From positions 1 to 13,077 of the forward strand of contig CAZJWK010000082.1 of assembly GCA_964549595.1 (NCBI GenBank): DNA of 13,077 nucleotides. The letters run 5' to 3'. A program made the position numbers and the translations under genes. Of the stretch, positions 1 through 7,460 are shown piece by piece (positions within the stretch are counted from its first letter, which is position 1; the number at the start of each line of letters is the position of its first letter). Source of the stretch: CAZQQN01 sp964549595 (GTDB lineage: Bacteria; Bacteroidota; Bacteroidia; CAILMK01; CAYYUA01). Below the pieces are notes generated by a model. The model ran no database searches, was not told the origin of the DNA, and saw only the letters and a list, made by a program, of their open reading frames with translations.

Positions 1-418
1 TTATTAGATCAAAACTTCTCAAAAACATTTCCATAAAATTCATTGTAGAACCAATAAAAGTGAAGGTAACTGAAACATTTTGATATTATAAACCCTGGGA
101 ATAAACACCATGCTGAAATTGAATGGGTGTTTATAAAAGGCATTACCAAATTTAGCCGGGAAGTTTTATTTGGGTGAAAAATGTTTTTATTGGAAACTTT
201 CGACCGGAAATGGTGAATCAGCCAAAATAGGGCACTTTACTTCGATAAAGGTTAAATCAGGGTAATAAGGGATAACTTTTAGGTTTAATAGCCGAGATGA
301 GTTGGTAAACCAATTTATAAAGACAAGCACTTAATGGATTATTTGGATTCCAAAAGTTGAATTGGTTTTAATGAAATCCAATTGATTTAGTCCTAACCGA
401 AATAAGCGCGGTTTGCGG
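1..418. other. Gene-free stretch with several inverted repeats
   Basis: I see no convincing coding region in this stretch on either strand. It is AT-rich and lies downstream of porQ. It holds several inverted repeats: 9-base arms ATAAACACC/GGTGTTTAT at 101-109 and 126-134; 9-base arms AAACCAATT/AATTGGTTT at 307-315 and 360-368; a second possible partner CCAATT at 378-383; and CTAACCG/CGGTTAG at 393-422. None is followed by a good T-tract on either strand, so I do not call a standard terminator. Whether a gene lies just beyond the left edge cannot be seen. Confidence 0.5.
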
Positions 419-422
419 TTAG
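393..422 (-). terminator. Weak hairpin at the porQ stop codon
   Basis: The 7-base arms CTAACCG (393-399) and CGGTTAG (416-422) form a perfect stem around a 16-base loop that overlaps the porQ stop codon at 419-421. In the porQ direction no run of T follows the stem, so this is at best a transcript-end or stability hairpin rather than a classic intrinsic terminator. Confidence 0.25.
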
Positions 423-1465
423 TCTATTTTAGTCAAAACCTTGCTCAAATTGGTGGAAATGGTGATATGGTTAGTGGCATCGGCTACATGGTAAGCTCCG
501 CGCCCGTAACTGATGCGGTATTTATCGATCTTGATGCCTAAACCTGCTGAATAACCCACCAAACCTTTGTTCTGCTCCTGGGTCATTGTTTTCCGGCGTT
601 GGTGGTTGTATCCCAGCCGTAATTGAAAATGCTCCGAAAAAATCAATTCTCCGGATATGATGAAATGCCTAAAGATCTTTTCGCCAAGGCCTGGTTCTTC
701 ATTAACGGTTTGGCCGGTTCCTAAATTCGTTTGTTGTTCGGCCTCCGGTAGGGGATTGGTGATATCAGGTTTGTTAAGGTGATGCCCAAGGAGGGTCAGG
801 CGAAGGGGCATGTGGGCAAATTTTTTACTGAATCCTAATTGGACATTTAGAGGCAAGGGCTCCCGATTTCCCTCGTTATAAGCAGAGATTTGCGTACCAA
901 GATTGCTAACGACCAGGGAAAGGTTGATTAGGCTACTGGTGTCCCGGTAAGTGACACCAAAATCCATGTAAGTGCCGAGCGAGTTGTACTGCTCTAAACT
1001 GCCATAGAAGATGTTTAGGGCCAAACCCATGGAAAACCGGTCAGCCTGTCGAGCGCCTGCCACTTTGAGGTTATACTCTGCAGCAGTAAATTCCCCCAAT
1101 TTGTTGCCAAATCGGTCTGCGCGCTGGAAACTACCATATTGCAGGAAATTCATTGAGGCCACGAAAGTTCCGGTATTTTTGAAATGCCTTCCATAAGCCG
1201 CTTGACCAAATTTGGAATCGGCTATATAATCGGAGCCGGATAAGGCTAAATGTTCATCCATTTCCTTGTTGATTAGGGCGGGATTTTCAAGGGCCAGGTT
1301 GATGTCCTGGTCCATCGTGGAAATGTGGTTACCCCCAAGCGCTGTTACCCGTGCAGAAGTAGGCAAGGCCGGTAAACTGTAAACTGAATGACCTCCGATT
1401 TGTGCATGGATATTGGTTACTAAGCCAATAACAATAATCCCGACAAGTAGCCCTTGCTTCTTCAT
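419..1465 (-). CDS. porQ: Type IX secretion system protein PorQ
   Basis: Predicted PorQ, a subunit of the T9SS attachment complex (PorU, PorV, PorQ, PorZ) on the outer membrane, which processes secreted cargo and attaches it to the cell surface. The 348-residue product starts with a signal peptide (charged MKKQ, hydrophobic core at residues 5-16, likely cleavage after Ala21 in NIHA/Q). The mature N-terminus carries a YSLPALPTSARVTALGG stretch (residues 29-45), which I recognise as typical of the PorQ/PorV family of FadL-like barrels. The rest is alternating strand-like segments with many Gly and aromatic residues, as expected for an outer-membrane beta-barrel. The ATG start is well placed for the signal peptide. 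The gene lies 170 bases downstream of lon on the same strand; no other T9SS core gene is adjacent. A perfect TAnnTTTG element sits only five bases upstream of the start. The family call rests on remembered motifs, not on a search. Confidence 0.88.
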   Translation of the reverse strand: MKKQGLLVGIIVIGLVTNIHAQIGGHSVYSLPALPTSARVTALGGNHISTMDQDINLALENPALINKEMDEHLALSGSDYIADSKFGQAAYGRHFKNTGTFVASMNFLQYGSFQRADRFGNKLGEFTAAEYNLKVAGARQADRFSMGLALNIFYGSLEQYNSLGTYMDFGVTYRDTSSLINLSLVVSNLGTQISAYNEGNREPLPLNVQLGFSKKFAHMPLRLTLLGHHLNKPDITNPLPEAEQQTNLGTGQTVNEEPGLGEKIFRHFIISGELIFSEHFQLRLGYNHQRRKTMTQEQNKGLVGYSAGLGIKIDKYRISYGRGAYHVADATNHITISTNLSKVLTKID

Positions 1466-1469
1466 AGGC

Positions 1470-1477
1470 CAAATTTA
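1470..1477 (-). promoter_or_regulatory. Possible -7 promoter element for porQ
   Basis: On the minus strand this reads TAAATTTG, a perfect match to the Bacteroidota -7 consensus TAnnTTTG. It ends five bases before the porQ ATG, which would make the transcript leaderless or nearly so. I find no TTG at the usual -33 distance, so the match may be chance. Confidence 0.25.
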
Positions 1478-1635
1478 GGAAAATAAACGAAGGGCTGATA
1501 GAAATATTGCCAATGAAAACCCCTAAAGCTAAAAGGAGAGGCGTATATTATTGCTATTTATCGTTTACTTTTTACAGTTATTGGTTTTAGTTACTAAAGC
1601 GTTTTTAATTTAGTGATGTAGATTATTTAGTAAGG

Positions 1636-4164
1636 CTAATTTTGCGCCTTATCCCCGATTTGTTGTTTTTGGCCATTCGTATGGGTTACGAATTCCGGGT
1701 TATTGACTCGAAGGGGTTCTCTTACCTGCTTTTTTTCAAGTGCAAGGCCGACCACATCTTCAACCCGGTTCACGTAATGGAAATTCAAACCTTTGATGTA
1801 ATCTTCCTTGATCTGTTTGATTTCCTTTTCGTTGTTTTCACTCAGGATGATTTGGGTAATGCCTTGTCTTTTGGCGGCCAGTATTTTTTCCTTAATACCG
1901 CCAACCGGTAAAACAGAACCGCGTAAGGTCATTTCACCGGTCATGCCGAATTTGGGCTTGACTTTTCTTTGGGTAAAGGCAGAGGCCAATGCGGTAAGCA
2001 TGGTAATACCGGCTGAAGGCCCTTCTTTGGGTACCGAACCTTCGGGGATATGCACGTGAAGGTTCCAATTTTCAAAGGCTTTCGGATCGATGTTGAATGC
2101 CTTGTAATTGGCCTTAAGGTAACTAAAACTGATATGGGCGGATTCCTTCATGACATCGCCCAGTTTACCCGTCAGACTGATGTTCCCTTTTCCGGGGCTG
2201 AGGCTTACTTCGATATATAATACCTCCCCGCCTGAGGGCGTCCATGCCAAACCGGTTGCCAAACCGGGTAATTGGTCACCGGTATAAGCATCTCGCTGGA
2301 ATTTTTTGGGCCCCAGTATTTTTTCGAGGTCTTGTATTCTTACTTGAGGGGATTCTTTTTCCTGAAATACAATGGATTTGGCCTTTGACCTTGCAAGAGA
2401 GGAGATTTGCTTTTCCAGCATCCGAACACCGGATTCCCGGGTATAACCCTCAATGACTTCTTTTATTACTTTGTCATTGATCTTAAAGTTTTTGCCTTTT
2501 AAACCATGGGTTTCCCGTTGCTTAGGTATTAAATGCCTTTTGGCGATCTGGTTTTTTTCTTCCAGTAAATAGCCATTCAATTCAATGATCTCAAGCCTGT
2601 CCCGCAAGGCCGGATGGATGGTATCGAGGTTATTAGCCGTTGCAATAAACATGACATTGGAAAGGTCATATTCTACTTCCAGGTAGTTATCGTAAAAATT
2701 GGCATTTTGCTCAGGATCGAGCACCTCCAGAAGGGCTGAGGCCGGGTCACCACGGAAATCCTGGCCCACCTTATCAATCTCATCCAATACCAGTACCGGG
2801 TTAGAGCTTTGGGCTTTCTTGATGGATTGGATTATCCGACCAGGCATCGCGCCAATGTAGGTCTTACGATGTCCGCGAATTTCAGATTCGTCATGCAAAC
2901 CACCTAAGGACATCCGGTTGTAATTACGCCCCATGGAACGGGCAATGGATTTTCCCAAAGAAGTTTTTCCTACCCCTGGTGGGCCGTAAAGGCAAAGTAT
3001 GGGACTTTTCATGTCCCCTTTGAGTTTCAATACGGCCAGGTACTCCAGAATCCTTTCTTTAACGAATTCAAGACCGTAGTGATCCTCGTTGAGGACTTTG
3101 CGTACCCTTTCCAGGTCGAGTTTATCCTCTGTATATTCATTCCAGGGAAGATCCAGCATGGTTTCCAGGTAATTGAAAATTACCGAATATTCAGCTGCCG
3201 CTGGATTCATCCGCTCCAATTTCTTAAGCTCTTTCTCAAACTGTTCTTGTGTAGCCTGGCCCCATTTTTTATGCTGAGCCCGCTCTTTAATGTCCTCAAT
3301 TTCTTTGTCCGGTGTATCCTGACCCAGCTCTTCCTGGATGGTTTTTAGTTGTTGTTGAAGGAAGTAATCCCTCTGTTGCTTGTCAATATCTGATTTTACC
3401 TTATCCTGGATTTGGTTTTTTAGCTCGAGCATGTTGTATTCCTCGTTTAAGTGCTCGAGCACTTGTTTGGCTTTTTTATTCAGGTTTTTAAGCTCAAGTA
3501 ACCGTTGCTTTTCATTAACCTCTACATTCAGGTTGGAGGAGATGAAATTGATCAGAAACCTGTTACTCTTAATGTTCTTAATGGCAGAAGTCGCTTCGGA
3601 GGGAATATTGGGGGACATCTGAATGATCTGTGTGGCCAGATCCTTCATGGTTGAGATCATGGCTTTTAGTTCATCATTTTCCTTTTCTTCCTCTTCTCCC
3701 CCTTCGTACAATTTTATATTGGCCTTGAAATAAGGTTCTTCCTGTGTAAAATCAATAGTTTGAAACCGCTTTTTACCCTGGATAATAACGGTTACGTTAC
3801 CGTCAGGCATTTTCAGTAGTTTCATGATTTTAGCCAGGGTACCGATGTTGTAAAGATCATCTTTACCAGGGTCTTCAACGGATGTAGATTTCTGGGCAGT
3901 GACACCGATTAGCATATCCTTATCCCTGGCCTCATTGATCAGCTTGATGGACTTGTCCCTTCCGACTGTAATCGGAATGACCACACCAGGATATAAAACG
4001 GTGTTTCTTAGCGGAAGAATCGGAATTTCGTTAGGGATGTCTTCTGTATTCAAATCGTCTTCTTCATTTCCTGCCATCATGGAGATGAAATCAGTGTTTT
4101 CTTCTTCAAGCTGGTCTTCACGGAATGCATCCTCAAATGGATCTTTATTGAATTTATTGCTCAT
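1636..4164 (-). CDS. lon: ATP-dependent Lon protease (endopeptidase La)
   Basis: Cytosolic ATP-driven serine protease that degrades misfolded and some regulatory proteins. The 842-residue product has the full LonA layout. An N-terminal substrate-binding domain starts near PILPLRNTVLYPG (residues 48-60), followed by a helical, coiled-coil-like linker (about 215-320). The AAA+ module has Walker A GPPGVGKT (394-401), Walker B VLVLDEID (457-464) and a candidate Arg finger in LRDRLE (520-525). The C-terminal protease domain has the catalytic Ser717 in PKEGPSAG and Lys760 in GGIKEKILAA. The 43-residue Ser-Lys spacing equals that of E. coli Lon (S679/K722). It is somewhat longer than E. coli Lon (784 residues): the first 45 residues are an acidic extension with 15 Asp/Glu, and there is a polar tail of about 25 residues. 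No Shine-Dalgarno is visible; the leader just upstream is A-rich. It lies between clpB and porQ on the same strand, with no convincing terminator of its own. Confidence 0.97.
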   Translation of the reverse strand: MSNKFNKDPFEDAFREDQLEEENTDFISMMAGNEEDDLNTEDIPNEIPILPLRNTVLYPGVVIPITVGRDKSIKLINEARDKDMLIGVTAQKSTSVEDPGKDDLYNIGTLAKIMKLLKMPDGNVTVIIQGKKRFQTIDFTQEEPYFKANIKLYEGGEEEEKENDELKAMISTMKDLATQIIQMSPNIPSEATSAIKNIKSNRFLINFISSNLNVEVNEKQRLLELKNLNKKAKQVLEHLNEEYNMLELKNQIQDKVKSDIDKQQRDYFLQQQLKTIQEELGQDTPDKEIEDIKERAQHKKWGQATQEQFEKELKKLERMNPAAAEYSVIFNYLETMLDLPWNEYTEDKLDLERVRKVLNEDHYGLEFVKERILEYLAVLKLKGDMKSPILCLYGPPGVGKTSLGKSIARSMGRNYNRMSLGGLHDESEIRGHRKTYIGAMPGRIIQSIKKAQSSNPVLVLDEIDKVGQDFRGDPASALLEVLDPEQNANFYDNYLEVEYDLSNVMFIATANNLDTIHPALRDRLEIIELNGYLLEEKNQIAKRHLIPKQRETHGLKGKNFKINDKVIKEVIEGYTRESGVRMLEKQISSLARSKAKSIVFQEKESPQVRIQDLEKILGPKKFQRDAYTGDQLPGLATGLAWTPSGGEVLYIEVSLSPGKGNISLTGKLGDVMKESAHISFSYLKANYKAFNIDPKAFENWNLHVHIPEGSVPKEGPSAGITMLTALASAFTQRKVKPKFGMTGEMTLRGSVLPVGGIKEKILAAKRQGITQIILSENNEKEIKQIKEDYIKGLNFHYVNRVEDVVGLALEKKQVREPLRVNNPEFVTHTNGQKQQIGDKAQN

Positions 4165-4321
4165 ATTGTCAAGGATTCCCTTTTTTATTTTTAAAATTTA
4201 ATCAACTAACTTGTACATAAACAATGCCAACCTGTAATAAGGGTTAGATGGGATTTTTGTTTTATTAAGCAGTTATTCACCCCCAAGCCTTCTTGGTACA
4301 AAAGTCAGGTTTTTGATATGC

Positions 4322-4332
4322 ACTCAATGAGT
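4322..4332. promoter_or_regulatory. 11-base palindrome upstream of lon
   Basis: ACTCAATGAGT is symmetric around one central base and lies 158-168 bases upstream of the lon ATG. The short length allows chance, but it shares CTCAATG with the left arm region of the larger inverted repeat at 4398-4428. A protein-binding site is possible; no regulator is identified. Confidence 0.2.
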
Positions 4333-4397
4333 TAAGCGGAAATTTTCAGGATTTTTCATTTACCAGGAAGCCGTGTTATATTTCTTTACGTTTTTCA

Positions 4398-4428
4398 ATG
4401 GCTCAATGGGCTTGAATGATTGAGCCAT
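4398..4428. promoter_or_regulatory. Perfect 10-base inverted repeat upstream of lon
   Basis: Arms ATGGCTCAAT (4398-4407) and ATTGAGCCAT (4419-4428) are perfectly complementary around an 11-base spacer. No T-tract follows on either strand, so it is not a standard terminator. It lies 234-264 bases upstream of the lon start and 86 bases beyond the clpB terminator. The size and spacing resemble an operator such as CIRCE (9-base arms, 9-base spacer), but the sequence is not CIRCE. It could also be an RNA hairpin. Confidence 0.4.
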
Positions 4429-4513
4429 CCATTTCAAAAAACTGGCTGCCCCTGAAAAGCCTTCAAATCAAAGCATGGAAAAATTTGAAAGTTTACTGCC
4501 TTCTTAACACTAT

Positions 4514-4551
4514 AAAAAAGGACACCCCTTCTTATTCTCAGGGGTGCCCTT
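4514..4551 (-). terminator. Rho-independent terminator of clpB
   Basis: On the minus strand GGGCACCCC (4549-4541) pairs with GGGGTGTCC (4528-4520), with one G-U pair, around a 12-base loop and is followed directly by six T (4519-4514). Flanking A-T pairs lengthen the stem to about 11 pairs. It lies about 70 bases downstream of the clpB stop codon and separates clpB from lon. This is the strongest intrinsic terminator in the window. Confidence 0.9.
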
Positions 4552-4617
4552 GCTAATCAATCCCTGCTAAATGATGGGCTATATGAACCTAATATTTTGT
4601 TATTAAACCTTGCATGA

Positions 4618-7254
4618 TTAGTTGGGATTAATCGTTGCTTGGGCTTCGGCCTCCTGAACGTTCCGGAAACTAAATTCCTGTGATTGACCGACATCAACCA
4701 CAATCTTCTTTTCAGGATCAATTTCATTAGCAAGTATCAACTTGGAAAGTTCGTTTAACAATTGATTCTGGATGACCCGTTGTAAAGGCCGGGCGCCATA
4801 TTCCGGTTCGTAACCCATTTTGGCAAGTTTTTCAATGGTTTGTTCAGTGGCCTCCAGGTGGATTTTCCTGGAGCCGATGTTCTGGGTTAAGTTTTTGATC
4901 TGTAGCCGGACAATGGACTTAATCTCGGATTGGTCCAGTGGCTTGAACATGATGGTATCATCAACGCGGTTCAGGAATTCCGGCCTGATGTTTTTCTTCA
5001 ACATGTTCATTACCTCGGCTTTCGTGGTCTCCAAAACGCCGGTGATATCATCATTCGGGCCGAGTTTTTCGAAGTTCTCCTGGATGAGCTGGGAACCCAT
5101 GTTGGAAGTCATGATGATGATGGTATTCTTAAAGTTGGCTGTTCTACCTTTATTATCGGTTAACCGGCCGTCATCCAAAACTTGCAAAAGAATATTGAAT
5201 ACATCCGAATGGGCTTTTTCTATTTCATCCAATAGAATGACCGAATAAGGTTTTCTGCGCACGGCCTCAGTTAATTGACCTCCTTCTTCATAGCCCACAT
5301 AACCGGGTGGTGCTCCTATAAGCCTGGAGACGGAGTGACGCTCCTGGTATTCGGACATATCAATGCGGGTCATCATAGTCTCATCATTGAAAAGAAAGTC
5401 TGCCAGTGATTTGGCTAACTCCGTCTTGCCAACGCCAGTGGTTCCCAGGAAGATGAAGGATCCGATCGGTTTATTGGGATCGGACAAACCTGACCGGCTT
5501 CTGCGGATAGAGTCCGAAACCGCTTCAACCGCCTGATCCTGGCCGATGACACGACCGTGTAGTTCATCCTCCATGCGCAATAGCTTCTCCCGCTCACTTT
5601 CCAGCATTTTGTTAACCGGTATGCCGGTCCATTTAGACACTACCGTGGCAATGTCTTCTGCTTCAACCTCCTCTTTGATCATGGGGTTATCTTTTTGAAG
5701 CTCCTGGAGCTTATCCTGTTGCTCCTTGAGGTGTTGTTGGGCTTCCTGGATCTTACCATAGCGGTATTCGGCCACTTTTCCATAGTCTCCTACACGCTCC
5801 GCTTCAGCTGCAGCCAGCTTGTAATTTTCGATTTGCTGTTTGGTTTGCTGTATATCGTCAATGATGTCCTTTTCCTCCTGCCATTTGGATTTAAGGTCGT
5901 TTCGCTGATCCTGCAAATCAGCCAGCTCCTGGTTGACTTTATCAAGCTGGTCTTGATTCTCCTCCTTCTTCATGGCTTCTTTTTCAATCTCCAATTGTTT
6001 GATGCGTCTTTCCAGCTCATCAAGGGATTCCGGATAGGAATCCATCTCAAGCCTTAATTTCGCACAGGCTTCGTCAATAAGGTCAATGGCCTTATCCGGG
6101 AGGTATCGTTCGGTAATGTAACGGTCGGATAATTCCACAGCGTTGACTATGGCCTCATCCTTTATGCGAACCCGGTGGTAGGTTTCATACCGCTCTTTAA
6201 GTCCTCTGAGGATGGAAATGGCATCCTCTGCATCAGGCTCATCAATCAGGACTTGTTGGAAACGCCTTTCAAGCGCTTTGTCTTTTTCGATGTGTTTTTG
6301 ATACTCCGTTAAAGTGGTAGCCCCGATTGCACGTAATTCGCCTCTGGCGAGTGCCGGCTTAAGGATGTTGGCTGCATCCATAGCGCCTTCTCCACCACCG
6401 GCCCCTACCAAGGTGTGGATCTCATCAATGAACAGGATGATCTGTCCATCCGAATCGGTAACTTCCTTGACAACAGCTTTCAATCTTTCCTCAAATTCCC
6501 CCTTGTATTTGGCACCTGCTACTAATGCACCCATGTCCAAGGAATAAATAGTCCTTGGTTTTAAGTTTTCGGGCACATCCCCATCTACAATTCGAAAAGC
6601 AATGCCTTCAGCAATGGCAGTTTTCCCGACACCTGCTTCACCGATGAGGACCGGGTTGTTCTTTGTTCGCCTGGAAAGGATCTGAATTACCCGCCTTATC
6701 TCTTCTTCACGACCTATAACCGGATCCAGCTTACCGGACCGGGCTCGCTCATTTAAGTTGTTGGCGTATTTTTCAAGGGCATTGTATTTTTCCTCAGCAC
6801 TTTGATCCGTTACTTTACTTCCGCCTCTCAGGTCTTCAATAGCCTTTTTGAGTTCTTTTTCGTTCATGCCCGTGTCCTTTAGTAAGCGGGCCGTTTTGTC
6901 ATTGCCTTTGAGTATTCCCAAAAGCAAATGTTCAACGGTTACATATTCATCCTCGAATTCCTTAACTGATTGAAAAGCATTCTGAATAACCTGATTGGAT
7001 GCATTGGACAAGAATTGTTGTCCGCTCCCACTCACTGTGGGAAGGTGCTCAATGAGCTCGTCCAATTGCTGTTTTATGTGATCCACGTTGGCGTTAAATT
7101 TTTTCAAGAGATGCCCAACCACATTTTCCTCTTCCGTTAGCATCCCTTTTAAAATGTGCGCTGGTTCAATGGCCTGCTGCTGGTTGCTCATAGCCATTTC
7201 CTGCGCACGCTGTATAGCTTCTTGTGCTTTAATAGTGAAATTATTTAAGTTCAT
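4618..7254 (-). CDS. clpB: Chaperone ClpB (Hsp100 disaggregase)
   Basis: Cytosolic hexameric AAA+ disaggregase that pulls polypeptides out of aggregates together with DnaK. The 878-residue product has every ClpB part in order. The N-terminal Clp repeat domain covers about residues 1-145. The first AAA+ domain has Walker A GEAGVGKT (205-212), Walker B ILFIDEIH (273-280) and pore-loop Tyr250 in KYKGEFEERLK. A long coiled-coil middle domain (about 400-525) is rich in Gln, Glu and Lys. The second AAA+ domain has Walker A GTTGVGKT (604-611), pore loop GYVGYEEGG (651-659), Walker B VILLDEIEK (672-680) and Arg763 in FLNRVD. The long middle domain and the lack of an obvious LGF/IGF ClpP-binding loop near residues 715-740 favour ClpB over ClpA or ClpC. 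An AGGAGGA sequence lies nine bases before the ATG, unusual for this phylum. A strong terminator ends the transcript, so clpB appears monocistronic. Confidence 0.97.
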   Translation of the reverse strand: MNLNNFTIKAQEAIQRAQEMAMSNQQQAIEPAHILKGMLTEEENVVGHLLKKFNANVDHIKQQLDELIEHLPTVSGSGQQFLSNASNQVIQNAFQSVKEFEDEYVTVEHLLLGILKGNDKTARLLKDTGMNEKELKKAIEDLRGGSKVTDQSAEEKYNALEKYANNLNERARSGKLDPVIGREEEIRRVIQILSRRTKNNPVLIGEAGVGKTAIAEGIAFRIVDGDVPENLKPRTIYSLDMGALVAGAKYKGEFEERLKAVVKEVTDSDGQIILFIDEIHTLVGAGGGEGAMDAANILKPALARGELRAIGATTLTEYQKHIEKDKALERRFQQVLIDEPDAEDAISILRGLKERYETYHRVRIKDEAIVNAVELSDRYITERYLPDKAIDLIDEACAKLRLEMDSYPESLDELERRIKQLEIEKEAMKKEENQDQLDKVNQELADLQDQRNDLKSKWQEEKDIIDDIQQTKQQIENYKLAAAEAERVGDYGKVAEYRYGKIQEAQQHLKEQQDKLQELQKDNPMIKEEVEAEDIATVVSKWTGIPVNKMLESEREKLLRMEDELHGRVIGQDQAVEAVSDSIRRSRSGLSDPNKPIGSFIFLGTTGVGKTELAKSLADFLFNDETMMTRIDMSEYQERHSVSRLIGAPPGYVGYEEGGQLTEAVRRKPYSVILLDEIEKAHSDVFNILLQVLDDGRLTDNKGRTANFKNTIIIMTSNMGSQLIQENFEKLGPNDDITGVLETTKAEVMNMLKKNIRPEFLNRVDDTIMFKPLDQSEIKSIVRLQIKNLTQNIGSRKIHLEATEQTIEKLAKMGYEPEYGARPLQRVIQNQLLNELSKLILANEIDPEKKIVVDVGQSQEFSFRNVQEAEAQATINPN

Positions 7255-7269
7255 AGGACTTGTCCTCCT
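7255..7269 (-). promoter_or_regulatory. clpB Shine-Dalgarno within a palindrome
   Basis: The clpB leader ends AGGAGGACAAGTCCT directly before the ATG. AGGAGG is a near-perfect Shine-Dalgarno sequence, and AGGAC/GTCCT flank two bases, so part of the binding site can pair with the bases next to the start codon (four-pair AGGA/UCCU stem with a CAAG loop). The stem is short and its effect on translation is inference. Confidence 0.4.
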
Positions 7270-7362
7270 TTTTCAAATCTTTTCTGCTAATTTTCACGAT
7301 TTTAAAGCTCAAATTCTTTTCCAATACCCAAAAAAATTTGGTTTCTGAAAAAATGTCATTTA

Positions 7363-7419
7363 AAAAGGTTGGGGTAAGCCATTTTGACGAAAAAGCAGGT
7401 CATTTCGTCTAACCCTTTT
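7363..7419. promoter_or_regulatory. Nested inverted repeat between clpB and the barrel gene
   Basis: A perfect 7-base inverted repeat, GACGAAA (7386-7392) and TTTCGTC (7403-7409) around ten bases, sits inside an outer imperfect repeat AAAAGGTT (7363-7370) and AACCCTTTT (7411-7419) with one bulged base. It is about 110-165 bases from the clpB start and upstream of the plus-strand -7 element. An operator or leader structure are both possible; no T-tract makes it a terminator. Confidence 0.35.
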
Positions 7420-7452
7420 AAGGCCTTGTCACCTTTTTCTGTTGATTTGACG

Positions 7453-7460
7453 TATATTTG
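7453..7460 (+). promoter_or_regulatory. Candidate -7 promoter element for the barrel gene
   Basis: TATATTTG matches the Bacteroidota -7 consensus TAnnTTTG exactly. A TTG at 7426-7428 lies 24 bases upstream, slightly long for the -33 element. Transcription would start near 7465, giving a leader of about 70 bases before the ATG at 7539. Confidence 0.45.

Larger units (their letters stand above)
4165..4617. other. lon-clpB intergenic region
   Basis: This 453-base gap has no supportable coding region. From the clpB side it contains the clpB terminator (4514-4551), a perfect 10-base inverted repeat (4398-4428), an 11-base palindrome ACTCAATGAGT (4322-4332), a small CCAAG/CTTGG stem-loop (4283-4296), and the AT-rich lon leader. 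I could not find a clear TAnnTTTG element for lon. The lon promoter should lie here, because the terminator separates the gene from clpB. Confidence 0.6.

Noticed and set aside
1591..1616. AT-rich hairpin TTACTAAA/TTTAGTGA just downstream of lon as a lon terminator
   Set aside because: The stem is AT-rich with a wobble pair, and no T-tract follows in the lon direction.
3899..4201. 100-residue plus-strand frame over the lon N-terminus
   Set aside because: Antisense to the lon N-terminal domain and its leader, with no promoter or family signal.
4398..4428. CIRCE (HrcA) element near the heat-shock genes
   Set aside because: The arms do not contain TTAGCACTC/GAGTGCTAA; only the general geometry is similar.
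4820..5248. 142-residue plus-strand frame within clpB
   Set aside because: Antisense to the conserved second AAA+ domain of ClpB; its composition is that of a reverse-strand shadow.
5695..6057. 120-residue plus-strand frame, Leu-rich, resembling membrane segments
   Set aside because: It is the complement of the Gln/Glu/Lys-rich coiled coil of ClpB, which automatically yields Leu- and Phe-rich antisense codons.
7328..7341. CCAAA/TTTGG palindrome in the clpB leader region
   Set aside because: Five A/T-dominated pairs around a run of A in AT-rich sequence; too likely by chance to list as a site.
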